DNA of 64,000 bases. It comes from Shewanella sp. c952. Lineage in GTDB: Bacteria > Pseudomonadota > Gammaproteobacteria > Enterobacterales > Shewanellaceae. The position numbers were made by a program, and so were the translations under genes. The stretch is taken from positions 1 through 64,000 of the forward strand of contig NZ_BPEW01000022.1 of NCBI RefSeq assembly GCF_019654975.1. The letters are read 5' to 3'. Positions 42,064-50,918 of this stretch are shown piece by piece (within the stretch, counting starts at the first letter, position 1; each line of letters opens with the position of its first letter). The notes under the pieces were generated by a model that worked only from the letters and a program-made list of their open reading frames with translations, was not told the origin of the DNA and ran no database searches.

Positions 42064-42090
42064 AAGGTAAGCGAAGTATCCGCTTACCTT
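42064..42090. terminator. hairpin between bacteriocin and peptidase genes
   Basis: The perfect 10-bp stem AAGGTAAGCG / CGCTTACCTT with a 7-nt loop lies 18 bp after the bacteriocin stop. The T tail is weak, so it could act as a partial terminator or an mRNA-stabilising hairpin. Confidence 0.6.
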
Positions 42091-42107
42091 TATCTTATTC
42101 AGCTAGC

Positions 42108-42248
42108 CTAATGAGCTTCGGCAGAGTATGCTAAAGCCCCAACTATTAGTGCTCGAACGCCCCAATATGCGATGATCGCTGGAAATCCACCACCATTTAC
42201 TTGCTCAATCTCGTTCATTGTTAACTCTTCTATTTTTGAAAATTGCAT
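42108..42248 (-). CDS. double-glycine-leader class II bacteriocin (microcin-like) precursor
   Basis: A short gene encoding 46 residues. The leader is MQFSKIEELTMNEIEQVNGG, with the textbook pattern of a double-glycine leader: hydrophobic residues spaced before Leu-x-x-x-Glu-(Ile/Leu)-x-x-Val-x-Gly-Gly. The 26-residue core starts GFPAIIAYWGV and is hydrophobic, with Gly and Ala spacing like class IIb/lactobin-type bacteriocins and a charged C-terminal end (SAEAH). AAGGAAG lies 5 nt before ATG. It overlaps the 3' end of the broken hlyD-like gene by 19 nt. Export and cleavage would need a peptidase-containing ABC transporter encoded elsewhere. Confidence 0.8.
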   Translation of the reverse strand: MQFSKIEELTMNEIEQVNGGGFPAIIAYWGVRALIVGALAYSAEAH

Positions 42249-42625
42249 AATATCTTCCTTAATTTAAACTGTTTAACGTTATGTTTGCTTAGGTGTTTCG
42301 TTGCTCGATGAGAGCTACTAAACCTTAAGCGACTGACTAAGGGCGCGCCGCTTTTAACAATGTCACCTTCTGAAACATGCAGTTTGTCAATGTTTCCGCT
42401 GCGGTTGGCGTAGGTTTTAATCAAACCTTTGTCAGGAACTAAATATCCGCGAACAGTTTCTTTGCGGGCGTAATGAGAAAAGGATAGGAAAAGTATTATT
42501 GCGGAAACAATAAAGACTAAGGTGAACGATGTTGTATATATAGAGATAGGTTGTGCTAAGGAAATGTCACCGTGCAACTTTTGCTTTTGAGCGTCAATGG
42601 CCTGTCGACGAAATAACCCTGACAT
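42230..42625 (-). pseudogene. truncated HlyD/CvaA-type bacteriocin export accessory gene
   Basis: The first ~97 codons are a convincing HlyD-family N-terminus. A cytoplasmic start (MSGLFRRQAID) is followed by a membrane helix (about 34-52), then YLVPDKGLIKTYANRSG and KLHVSEGDIVKSGAPLV, the beginning of the lipoyl-like domain. After this the family match ends abruptly, and about 34 unrelated residues lead into the bacteriocin start region. Full-length relatives have about 400 aa. GGAAG precedes ATG, so a fragment could still be made. Deletion of the rest of the exporter is the simplest reading. Confidence 0.75.
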
Positions 42626-43085
42626 AAAACTTCCGTATTAATAAAATAGTTTCCAAAACATTAAGGGTGACTTCGTGCCCTTTGGATTGGAATCTAAACT
42701 AGTACTAATCGTCGAATACATCAAATTTTTTGTTGTGGATTATTTCACCGAGTTGTTACAGTTATGGTACTAAAGGTTGAAGGTTGGAATTATGTCATTA
42801 TCGAGGTTCTTCACTTTTATTCGCTGGAATTACTTTTATTGCATTACTCATTGCGAAGCACGTGTAGATATTTTGTGTTAACTCAAAGCAAGGCTTGAAT
42901 CGGAGGCGTTAATCTTTAAGATCACTGTGTGCTCAAATGTTAAGGTGCATAAATCATTGAGGGAGTTGCTTTGGCACCCAAGAGTCACACTCTAAAGTAT
43001 TATTGGAAAAATGAAGGTGGGAAGGAGAGGTAGCCATTTGCAGTGGGTACCTCAAATTTGTGGGTTAATTTATAATACTTATGTG
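42626..43085. other. 460-bp AT-rich region between moeB and the hlyD-like fragment
   Basis: No gene over 30 codons is convincing. A hairpin-like GGGTGACTTCGTGCCC lies near 42665. TTGATG and TAGTTT spaced 17 bp on the minus strand, about 80-110 bp before the hlyD-like start, could be a promoter. Base composition matches the bacteriocin block rather than moeB. Confidence 0.5.
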
Positions 43086-43859
43086 TTAATTATTGCAAAT
43101 CTTACAACTTGGCTGCTTTGGCAGTTTCATCTCTCGAAACTCCATAGTCATGGCATCGATCATCAAAATTCGCCCAGCTAACGTGCGGCCCATATTGGCG
43201 ATGACTTTAACGGCCTCTACGGCTTGCAGGCAACCTATCATGCCAACCACGGGTGCGAGAATTCCTGACTCGACGCAGCTGAGCTGTTGTTCACCAAACA
43301 GTTGGCTAAAGCAGCGATAGCATGGTGTTGCTGCTTGATAGTCAAATACTGTAACCATGCCCTCCATACGGATAGCTGCAGCAGAGATAAGCGGGATTTT
43401 GTGCTTAAAGCAGCTTTGATTGAGTTGCTCACGCACCATCACGTTGTCGGTACAGTCCATCACAATCGAGTGCTGTGCAACCAGTGCTTCAATCTCGTGG
43501 TCATCTAATACAGCATTGATGGTATCGATTTTAATATGTGGGTTTAAGGCTGTTAGTGTCTCTTTAGCGGAGTCAACTTTAGCTTGGCCGACATTGGCAT
43601 CTTGATGCAGGACTTGACGTTGTAAGTTAGACACTTCAACGGTATCAAAGTCGACTAAAGTGATTGCTCCCGCGCCTGCTACTGCCAAATATTGGCTGGC
43701 AGCGCAGCCCAAACCGCCCGCACCTATGATTAGTACCTTGGCTTGTTTGAGCTTCTCTTGTCCCTCAAAGTCCATCGCTTTAATGGAGATTTGGCGGCTA
43801 TAACGCAATATTTCCGCGTCAGTTAAAATCTCATCTGTGTCAGTCAGTTCACTCGACAT
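43086..43859 (-). CDS. moeB: molybdopterin-synthase adenylyltransferase
   Basis: 257-aa E1-like enzyme that adenylates the C-terminus of MoaD so it can be thiolated. The nucleotide-binding GAGGLG lies at 46-51, the ATP-contacting DFDTVEVSNLQRQ near 70-82, and DCTDN near 136. Zinc Cys pairs are CYRC (about 180) and CKIC (252-255). Length is normal. It follows moeA by 14 bp, as in the E. coli moeAB operon. Its last 150 bp are duplicated 2.9 kb downstream, so the present 3' end may have been supplied by an inserted cassette; the reading frame is intact. Confidence 0.93.
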   Translation of the reverse strand: MSSELTDTDEILTDAEILRYSRQISIKAMDFEGQEKLKQAKVLIIGAGGLGCAASQYLAVAGAGAITLVDFDTVEVSNLQRQVLHQDANVGQAKVDSAKETLTALNPHIKIDTINAVLDDHEIEALVAQHSIVMDCTDNVMVREQLNQSCFKHKIPLISAAAIRMEGMVTVFDYQAATPCYRCFSQLFGEQQLSCVESGILAPVVGMIGCLQAVEAVKVIANMGRTLAGRILMIDAMTMEFREMKLPKQPSCKICNN

Positions 43860-43873
43860 TGCTCTATGTTCTC

Positions 43874-45118
43874 TTAAGCCAGTACGCTATTGAAAGGTTC
43901 GACGGTAACTTTCTCGCCAGCACTGATGCCATCGCAATCTTGTTCTAAGATGATAAAGCAGTTAGCGAGTGTCATTGAGGTCAGCATGCCTGAACCTTGG
44001 CCACCAGTGACGGCTACTTGTGCTTCACCTTGCTCGTTATAGCTCAGTACCGCACGTTGGTATTCGACGCGTCCCGGGAACTTGCGAATATCTTGGGTCA
44101 AGGTGGCTGATAGCGTTACTGGTTTCACTTGCGGTAAGCCTTGCATTTTTTGTATTAGCGGCCAAACAAGCTTGTAGAATGTGACCATAGAGGAAACTGG
44201 ATTACCGGGTAAACCGCAGAAAACCGCATCACCTAAGTGACCAAAGGCAAAAGGCTTACCTGGTTTAATGGCAAGCTTCCAGAAAGTGATTTCACCCTCT
44301 TCATCGAGGATCTGCTTGGTGTAATCGGCGTCACCAACTGATACGCCACCAGAGGTCAGCACCATATCAGCTTGAGCTGCTGCCGTTTTAAAAGCTTGGC
44401 GAATGGCTTCTTTATCATCTTCAATAACACCAAGATCAAGCCACTCTACGTTTGCTCGGCTCAGTAGCCCTTGAATACTGTAGCGGTTTGAATCGTAAAT
44501 TTGTCCAGGGCCAAGCTCGCTGCCAACAGGGCGCAGCTCATCACCTGTTGAGAAAAAAGCAACTTTGAGCGGGCGATACACTCTTAACTGGCTTGCACCT
44601 ATGGTTGCTAGTACGCCCATCTCGGCGGCGCCAATGAGGGTACCTGCTGAGAGTACCTTAGTACCGGTGGTAAGCTCTTCGGCGCGATAGCGCACATTAG
44701 CGCCTTTGGCTTTTGGGGCTTCGATGGTGATGTTGTTACCATCAGCCGTTACCTTTTCTTGCATCTGTACGGTGTCGTAACCTGCAGGTACTGGTGCACC
44801 AGTCATGATGCGGATACAGCCGCCTTTAACGCATTGTCCGCTAAAAGGGTGTCCGGCAAAAGAATCACCAATAAGAGTTAGCGGAGTGCCGGTATCTAAA
44901 TCATCAAAATTAAAGGCGTAACCGTCCATTGCTGAGTTGTCGAAAGGAGGTAGATCGACATGAGAAGCAAGGTCTTCAGCTAAGACGCGTCCTAGTGCTT
45001 GTGTCAGCGTTACGACTTCAGAATCTGTGATTGGCTGCACTTGTTCTAGTAATTTTACAATCGCTAGCGAGGGATGCATTAGGCTAGGTTGTTTACACGG
45101 GTCTGCATGAGTCTGCAT
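43874..45118 (-). CDS. moeA: molybdopterin molybdenumtransferase
   Basis: 414-aa enzyme inserting molybdate into adenylated molybdopterin. Landmarks are LPPFDNSAMDGYAF (substrate loop), IMTGAPVPAGYDTVQMQE, TGDEL and the MPT-binding MVLTSGGVSVGD near 250. The C-terminal domain with LPGNPVSSMVTF is complete. Length matches E. coli MoeA (411). AAGGATAG precedes the ATG. It is first of the moeA-moeB pair, with 378 bp of upstream region that should contain the promoter. Confidence 0.95.
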   Translation of the reverse strand: MQTHADPCKQPSLMHPSLAIVKLLEQVQPITDSEVVTLTQALGRVLAEDLASHVDLPPFDNSAMDGYAFNFDDLDTGTPLTLIGDSFAGHPFSGQCVKGGCIRIMTGAPVPAGYDTVQMQEKVTADGNNITIEAPKAKGANVRYRAEELTTGTKVLSAGTLIGAAEMGVLATIGASQLRVYRPLKVAFFSTGDELRPVGSELGPGQIYDSNRYSIQGLLSRANVEWLDLGVIEDDKEAIRQAFKTAAAQADMVLTSGGVSVGDADYTKQILDEEGEITFWKLAIKPGKPFAFGHLGDAVFCGLPGNPVSSMVTFYKLVWPLIQKMQGLPQVKPVTLSATLTQDIRKFPGRVEYQRAVLSYNEQGEAQVAVTGGQGSGMLTSMTLANCFIILEQDCDGISAGEKVTVEPFNSVLA

Positions 45119-45496
45119 CTATCTATCCTTGAGGCTAAATTAGCGTACGTTAATTAAAAACGAATATAAGGCATTATGCCACGGTGATTGCAGATGACTA
45201 TGATCTGCTCGGCAGTTTTAACAGCTGATAGTGGCTTTATTATTATTTTTATCGAAATTAGCCTTGGTTAGCCGCTGGATTTAGTCATGTTTTAATCTCT
45301 TTTTCTCTATCTATAGGCTAGTTAAAGACTGATTCCTTTGATATTTCTTTGAGTTTACCGCTAAACATTAGCGTTTGCTTTTATGTAAATGAAAACCATT
45401 ATTATTTATTAAACAGTAACTTAAGTAAATTTTATTGCAATTCTAAGCTAGCTTGATAACAATAGCGGCCATATACAGATACCCAGAGGAATTAAG
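45119..45496. other. 378-bp divergent regulatory region between moeA and ferritin
   Basis: No gene. It carries a Fur-like site near the ferritin gene and should hold both divergent promoters. Confidence 0.6.
45390..45404. promoter_or_regulatory. candidate Fur box upstream of ferritin
   Basis: TGAAAACCATTATTA matches the 7-1-7 Fur consensus at most positions and lies about 93 bp before the ferritin start. Confidence 0.5.
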
Positions 45497-46024
45497 ATGT
45501 TGGCCCAGAAGATGATTGACCAATTAAATGACCAGATCAACATGGAGTTTTTCTCCTCTAACTTGTACCTGCAGATGAGTGCATGGTGTGAAGATAAAGG
45601 CTTTGAAGGCGCAGCTAAGTTCATGCGTGCCCATGCTGATGAAGAGATGGGGCATATGCACCGTTTGTTCACTTACGTGAGTGAAACGGGTGGCATGCCA
45701 CTGCTTGGTACTATTGAAGCACCACAAGCTGACTTCCCATCGCTGTTAGCATTATTCGAATACACCTATGAGCATGAGCAGCTAATCACTAAAAAGATTA
45801 ATGAACTTGCTCACGCTGCATTCACTAATCAAGATTACTCAACGTTTAACTTCTTGCAGTGGTATGTTTCTGAGCAGCACGAAGAAGAGAAGCTATTCAA
45901 ATCAATCGTCGATAAGATCCGTTTAGTCGGTGAAGATGGTAAAGCCTTGTTCTTCGTTGATAAAGACCTGGCGCAAATGGCAATTGAAGAGTCTGCCAGT
46001 GTGATGACTAGCACCGCTGAATAA
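45497..46024 (+). CDS. ftnA: non-heme bacterial ferritin
   Basis: 175-aa iron-storage protein forming a 24-mer that oxidises Fe(II) and stores Fe(III). Ferroxidase ligands visible are Glu17 and Tyr24, Glu49/Glu50 and His53 in ADEEMGH, Glu94 in EHEQ, and the EQHEEEKLF segment with Glu127-Glu130. No heme-binding Met typical of bacterioferritin is seen. AGAGGAA lies 8 nt before ATG. It has its own terminator. The Fur-like site upstream suggests iron-dependent expression; whether activation or repression cannot be read from sequence. Confidence 0.94.
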   Translation: MLAQKMIDQLNDQINMEFFSSNLYLQMSAWCEDKGFEGAAKFMRAHADEEMGHMHRLFTYVSETGGMPLLGTIEAPQADFPSLLALFEYTYEHEQLITKKINELAHAAFTNQDYSTFNFLQWYVSEQHEEEKLFKSIVDKIRLVGEDGKALFFVDKDLAQMAIEESASVMTSTAE

Positions 46025-46042
46025 CTGATTATTTGGTGTGAT

Positions 46043-46073
46043 AAAAAAAGAGCAGCCTAGCTGCTCTTTTTTT
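46043..46073. terminator. bidirectional terminator
   Basis: AAAAAAAGAGCAGC / GCTGCTCTTTTTTT with a 3-nt loop, between the convergent ferritin and GGDEF-EAL genes. Confidence 0.93.
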
Positions 46074-46077
46074 ATGC

Positions 46078-49000
46078 CTAATTAACCGACACCAGTGCTT
46101 TACGATTTACGATGCGGTTGATTGCGGTTTCATTTTCAAGAAAGGTCAGTAGATCCTCGTTGGATAAGGGTTTTGACATTAGGTAACCCTGGGCGTAATT
46201 GCAGCCTAATGATTGTAAGAAGTCCCACTGCTCTTCAGTTTCAATTCCCTCAGCGACCAGTGGCATCTCTAAACTTTGCCCCATCATCACAATGGCTTTA
46301 ACGAGCTTAGCGTCGGACTGACTGACCGTAGCATTGTCGATAAAGCTCTTATCAATCTTAATCACAGAAATAGGGAACTGGTTGAGGTAGCTTAATGCGG
46401 AATAGCCAGTACCGAAATCATCAAGATAGATATCAACGCCTAAGTTTCTAATTGATTGCAGGATCTCTAGACTATAGGGCTTGTCTTCAATGAGCATGCT
46501 CTCAGTGATCTCTATATGTACATAATGCGCTGCTATTGCATGGCTCTGCAGTGCAGCCTTTAATACTTGGAAAAAGCTTAAACCGTTGGAGTTAATACAC
46601 TGCCGACCAGATACATTAATGGCAATTTTTAGCATATGCCCTTGGGCATGCCAGCTAGACAGATCAGCTAGCGCTTGATTTAACACCCATTCGCCCAGTG
46701 GTTCTATAAGCCCTGTTTCTTCAGCGATGGGAATAAATAGCGCGGGAGAGATAATGCCAAACTCAGGATCTCGCCAGCGGATAAGTGCTTCTACACTGGA
46801 TACTGTGCCGTGAGTCATATCAACCACAGGTTGATACTCCAAATAAAACTCAGACTTTTTAACTGCCTTTCTTAGTCTCTGCTCAAGCTGCATTCGCTCT
46901 AGCATCTCAACATTCATCTCAGGCGAGAAATATTGGAAGTGGGCGCGACCATCACGTTTAGCTTGGTACATCGCCGTTTCTGAATTTCGCAGTAGCATCT
47001 CAATATCTTGGCCATCTTCAGGGTAGAAAGCGATACCGACGCTGGCGGAAATGTTACTTTCAATGGCACCCAGTTTTAACGGTTGAACTAATACATCTAC
47101 CAATTTGTGTGCCAGCTGTTCTGCGGTTTCAATGGCATTATGTAGCGGTGAGATAATGACAAATTCATCACCACCAAAACGAGCAATAGAGTCTTCTGGC
47201 CCGAGTACGGTCTCAAGCCGAGTGGCTGATTGCTTTAAAATCTCATTGCCAGCTGCGTGACCATGTAATTCATTGATGAACTTGAAACGATCTAAATCGA
47301 TAAAGAACACTGCCACCTGAGAATTTGTTTGGTTTGCACCGTCAATAGCGTGCTGCAGTCTAGATGAAAACTGATGTCTGTTGGGAAGCTTAGTTAACGA
47401 GTCATAATTACTCTTGTACCAGAGATCTTGTTCATACTGTTTGTGGTTGCTCACATCCAAAAATAGGCCTATGTATTGGCTTATTTGGCCTTGGGCATTT
47501 TCAACCGCGGTTATTGAAAGGTATTCAGGGTAAACATTACCATCTTTACGCTTATTCCAGATCTCGCCTTCCCAATGATGGGTGGTTGTAATCGACTGCC
47601 ATAATTCGCGGTAGAACTCTGGCTGATGGTGGTTAGAACTGAGTATGCTAGGCTTTTGGCCTTTGACTTCCTCAAGTGTATAACCTGTGATTTTGGTAAA
47701 AGCGGGATTCACCAATTCAATAAGGTTGTCAGCATTGGTGACCATAATCGCTTCGGATGAATGCTCAAATACCGCAGATGCTTGTTGTAATGATGTTCTC
47801 GCTAACATGCGCTCACTTAGCATCTGGTTCAACGCGGTAGATATCTGGGTTAATTCATCATTACCCTTAATCTCAATGTTCAGCTGTAGATTAGGATCTT
47901 TTGCCATCTCCTCCACATCATTGACTATGGTCGTAATCGAGCTGATAAGGCTGTTGGCAATATATTTACCTAAAATAAACACTATGTAGAAAACCAAAAT
48001 ACCACTAAGAAAACTGATATAGAGTGACGACAAAATTAGCTGTTTTTGAACATCACTTTGACGGGCTATCTTATGGGTCAACTGGATATTCATTTGGTGC
48101 AATAGGTCGATTCGAGCACTGGCGGTAACCCACCATTTTTGACTGTTAATTAATGGTGTTTGGTATTGCAACTGCTGCAATGCTTGGTGCATATCTGCAT
48201 ATTGCCCAGCTAGAGAACTCATAGGAGCTGGCAGTTGCTGGTTCTTGCTAGCTTGTAGTAAATGTAGGTAGTAAGTATTGGTAGTGCGCTTAATCGTTGC
48301 TACCTGAGCCGATTGTTGGCTGGTTAGATTATCTCGGCGAGCAATGTTTTCGAGAGCGATATTTAGTTCAAAATGATGTTGTTCGAAATTGATTTGATAT
48401 TGAGGCTTAGCTGTCATTAAGTAGCGATTATAGTCATAGGTTAATCCTTCATATCCCATTAGCACACTGAGGCCATGGGCTTGCTCTATGAGTTCGATTT
48501 GCTGTTTTAAATTATCTAATAATGCTGTGAGTTGCTGTTGTTCTGGGCTTTCTATTATCTGATTTAGTTTGCTGCGATTTTCATCTGTCATCGCTAAGCT
48601 TGCATTCTTAAACGTGTTTTTCAGTCGATGAGTAATGTTGTTGATGGCTTCGTATGAGTCTGCGTCTAAGGTGGGGGCTGACAGTAATTGGTTGACCAAG
48701 CCGCGCTCTTGCCCCGCAAGTTCTTGAGCTTTTAAGATATTGACTAAATCAGCCTGTATCATTACTAGATAGGAGTCGTCACTCTTAAAACGTAGCTGGG
48801 AGATAAAGCTAATCAGCTTCTGATTTAGTTGAGAATAATAGTTAAAGTAATTATCACCAGTAAGCTTGAGTACTTGCTGGCGCATCTTGAGTAGTTGTTG
48901 ATGTTCATCACTGCTGCGGCTAAAGCGGCTTTGCAACAAGTGAAAAAGTTCACGATCTTCTTTAGTGGTATCAATAACCATTTGCAATGCTTTGTTCTGC

Positions 49001-49299
49001 AACAAGCTTTTTAGTGCTTGGTCTGTCGCTAGCCACTGCTGTTGCAGTTCATTGTTAAATTGTTTGCCGTGACTGCTGAGATAGCCTGCCGATAGGCCGC
49101 GCTCTTTTTGCAATTCGAAAATAATGTTTTCGATATCGAGAGTTACTTGAGTGGTAAACGAATTGGCAGAAGCATCTTGGTATTGCTGGTAGAGCGAAAT
49201 GGAATGTAGCCCAGCAAACACCACCAATATAAGCATTGGTAGAGAAGCGATAAGAAATAGTTTCTGTTTTAAGCTCAAGTGGCTTAATAGGCTTAACAT
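46078..49299 (-). CDS. NIT-HAMP-PAS-GGDEF-EAL signalling protein
   Basis: 1073-aa membrane protein. TM1 (about 15-32) is followed by a periplasmic NIT domain (about 50-340) with the hallmark FELQKERGLSAGYLSSH. TM2 (about 424-445), HAMP (about 446-500) and PAS (about 510-625, FEHSSEAIMVTNADN) follow. Then come GGDEF (about 635-795, RFGGDEFVI) and EAL (about 815-1060, SVEALIRW with IEITESML, DDFGTGYSAL and EGIETEEQ). Both catalytic signatures are intact, so it may make and degrade c-di-GMP, gated by a small-molecule signal such as nitrate or nitrite. That signal is only a family analogy. Confidence 0.92.
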   Translation of the reverse strand: MLSLLSHLSLKQKLFLIASLPMLILVVFAGLHSISLYQQYQDASANSFTTQVTLDIENIIFELQKERGLSAGYLSSHGKQFNNELQQQWLATDQALKSLLQNKALQMVIDTTKEDRELFHLLQSRFSRSSDEHQQLLKMRQQVLKLTGDNYFNYYSQLNQKLISFISQLRFKSDDSYLVMIQADLVNILKAQELAGQERGLVNQLLSAPTLDADSYEAINNITHRLKNTFKNASLAMTDENRSKLNQIIESPEQQQLTALLDNLKQQIELIEQAHGLSVLMGYEGLTYDYNRYLMTAKPQYQINFEQHHFELNIALENIARRDNLTSQQSAQVATIKRTTNTYYLHLLQASKNQQLPAPMSSLAGQYADMHQALQQLQYQTPLINSQKWWVTASARIDLLHQMNIQLTHKIARQSDVQKQLILSSLYISFLSGILVFYIVFILGKYIANSLISSITTIVNDVEEMAKDPNLQLNIEIKGNDELTQISTALNQMLSERMLARTSLQQASAVFEHSSEAIMVTNADNLIELVNPAFTKITGYTLEEVKGQKPSILSSNHHQPEFYRELWQSITTTHHWEGEIWNKRKDGNVYPEYLSITAVENAQGQISQYIGLFLDVSNHKQYEQDLWYKSNYDSLTKLPNRHQFSSRLQHAIDGANQTNSQVAVFFIDLDRFKFINELHGHAAGNEILKQSATRLETVLGPEDSIARFGGDEFVIISPLHNAIETAEQLAHKLVDVLVQPLKLGAIESNISASVGIAFYPEDGQDIEMLLRNSETAMYQAKRDGRAHFQYFSPEMNVEMLERMQLEQRLRKAVKKSEFYLEYQPVVDMTHGTVSSVEALIRWRDPEFGIISPALFIPIAEETGLIEPLGEWVLNQALADLSSWHAQGHMLKIAINVSGRQCINSNGLSFFQVLKAALQSHAIAAHYVHIEITESMLIEDKPYSLEILQSIRNLGVDIYLDDFGTGYSALSYLNQFPISVIKIDKSFIDNATVSQSDAKLVKAIVMMGQSLEMPLVAEGIETEEQWDFLQSLGCNYAQGYLMSKPLSNEDLLTFLENETAINRIVNRKALVSVN

Positions 49300-49703
49300 T
49301 CGGCGACAACCTTTTCACGTAACAGTCTGACTGTTAAATATGTTGTTTTAATCTTAAAAGTGAAGATAGGAGATTAAAAAATTGCGCTAAATAATAACCA
49401 TATTCAGAATGTGGAGTCTCAGTTAATTCATCAAAGTCTAATCTAGGTCACGAATTTAACTAATAGTGTCGAAATTGTGGCTAATCCTCTCTGCTAATCT
49501 GAAATTATTTTGCTGCTGTCAATCACCGGAAAAGGTGGTAAATGCGTGTTTACTAAATTATTTTTCCGTTAAGCCAAGACGAAATGTTGACTGATTTATA
49601 GCTTACTCGCATAAAAAAGGTCATGCAGTAGGCATGACCTTTTTTATATCATTGGCATAACAATAGACTCAAGTTACGCTGCGACTTAGATTGGTGATTC
49701 AGA
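49300..49703. other. 404-bp intergenic region
   Basis: No gene. It holds the ribB terminator at its far end and otherwise AT-rich sequence that should contain the promoter of the GGDEF-EAL gene. Confidence 0.6.
49613..49645 (-). terminator. terminator of ribB
   Basis: AAAAAAGGTCATGC / GCATGACCTTTTTT with a 5-nt loop, with A and T tracts on both sides, 59 bp after the ribB stop. Confidence 0.92.
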
Positions 49704-50342
49704 TTATTGCGAGTTACGGTAAGCCACAATATCTTCAATGGTGAGTACTGGCATATTGTGTTGCTGGCCAAAATCGATGATCTCTGGCAGGCGTGCCATA
49801 GTGCCGTCAGGTAGTGTGACTTCGCACAGAACACCAAAAGGCTTAAGTCCGGCAAGTTTCATCAAATCAACAGTACCTTCGGTATGACCACGGCGCTCTA
49901 GTACTCCACCTGGGCGAGCGCGCAGTGGGTAAACATGACCTGGACGGGCTAAGTCATCAGGTTTTGCACCATCAGCGATAGCGGCTTTTACCGTGGTAAC
50001 ACGGTCTGCGGCTGAGACACCTGTGGTGACTCCCGCTTTGGCTTCGATACTGACAGTAAAAGCAGTGCCATATTGACTGTTGTTATCAACAACCATTGGT
50101 GGCAACGCTAGCTGCGCGATGCGCTCATCGGTTAGGCATAAGCAAACAATGCCGCTACACTCACGAATAAGTAGCGCCATCTGTTCATTGGTTAGAGTTT
50201 CGGCGCTATAGATAAGATCGCCTTCGTTTTCTCTATCTTCATCATCAACTACTAACACCCCTTTCCCTTGTCGAAGGGCGGTAAGTGCTGCGTTGACGCG
50301 TTCGATAGCGTTGCCATAAGGCGCAAGTAAAGACTGATTCAT
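49704..50342 (-). CDS. ribB: 3,4-dihydroxy-2-butanone 4-phosphate synthase
   Basis: 212-aa enzyme making the four-carbon precursor of riboflavin from ribulose 5-phosphate. The acidic metal/phosphate loop [12 protein letters not shown] (31-42) and the [28 protein letters not shown] block (quoted in part; His-Thr-Glu) are intact. It is the single-domain RibB form, not the RibBA fusion. ATG at 50342 has AAGGAT 8 nt upstream; the longer frame is unlikely. An FMN riboswitch occupies the 5' leader, so flavin level controls expression. It has its own terminator. Confidence 0.96.
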   Translation of the reverse strand: MNQSLLAPYGNAIERVNAALTALRQGKGVLVVDDEDRENEGDLIYSAETLTNEQMALLIRECSGIVCLCLTDERIAQLALPPMVVDNNSQYGTAFTVSIEAKAGVTTGVSAADRVTTVKAAIADGAKPDDLARPGHVYPLRARPGGVLERRGHTEGTVDLMKLAGLKPFGVLCEVTLPDGTMARLPEIIDFGQQHNMPVLTIEDIVAYRNSQ

Positions 50343-50535
50343 GGTAAACATCCTTAAATAAACTACATTGGGTTGCCAGAATCAGGGCGTACAGAAAATG
50401 ACACCTGCATCATTGATAGATGCATGTGCTTAATAAGAGGTGAAGACAATTTTGTTCATACAGGCAGCATTAGTCGCTCTGCACCCGGCAAAACACACTG
50501 ACGCAGCTGCAAAAGCAAGCTTGCTCAATCTTATA

Positions 50536-50770
50536 TTCTCTTTCATCCGGACTCAGTACACGCAACGCACATAGTACGCAGCAGTATTCATTACCGTCGG
50601 CTCTGGAATAGGTACAACCTGTAAAAGGTCTGTTTACCAGATCTGCTTGACCCTACTAGTGGACATCTTGTCACTATCAGCAGGCGCTCGCGGGCTTTTA
50701 TGAAGTTGTATAACCACAACTTACATAACTTACCGCCGGTGGGGAGTTACACCCCGCCCTGAGAATTATG
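50536..50770 (-). promoter_or_regulatory. FMN riboswitch (RFN element)
   Basis: On the minus strand, 194-428 nt before ribB, the leader shows the conserved RFN blocks in order: TCAGGGCGGGGTG, CCCCACCGGCGGTAA, AGCCCGCGAGCG, GGTCAAGCAGATCTGG, CAGAGCCGACGGT and CCGGATGAAAGAGAAT. FMN binding is expected to lower ribB expression. Whether control is at termination or translation is not clear from this leader. Confidence 0.95.
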
Positions 50771-50918
50771 TTTATTTCTGTTTGGTAACAGATAAACGCC
50801 GCTATGTTGCGTCAATTTGATTAAAATGACAAGCTGGAGCACTGACAAATGTGGTGGGTGTAGTGAACTTGTTTACTGACTAACGCGCCATGACTTTATG
50901 CTGACAAGGACGCCGCGA

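Larger units (their letters stand above)
40221..43208. mobile_element. putative bacteriocin/immunity cassette bounded by moeB 3'-end direct repeats
   Basis: The limits given are the outer ends of the 100-bp identical direct repeats (40221-40320 and 43109-43208). Everything between is co-directional, AT-rich and made of small or broken genes: exporter fragment, bacteriocin, peptidase, small membrane proteins and a bacteriocin remnant. No integrase or transposase is present, so mobilisation in trans or by homologous recombination is assumed. The repeat is seen; mobility is inferred. Confidence 0.55.

Noticed and set aside
42838-42870. Short plus-strand peptide frames upstream of moeB in the AT-rich gap
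   Set aside because: All are under 30 codons, without ribosome-binding sites or recognisable leader motifs.
43093-43605. Plus-strand frames antisense to moeB
   Set aside because: Shadow frames of a well-conserved gene; no independent evidence.
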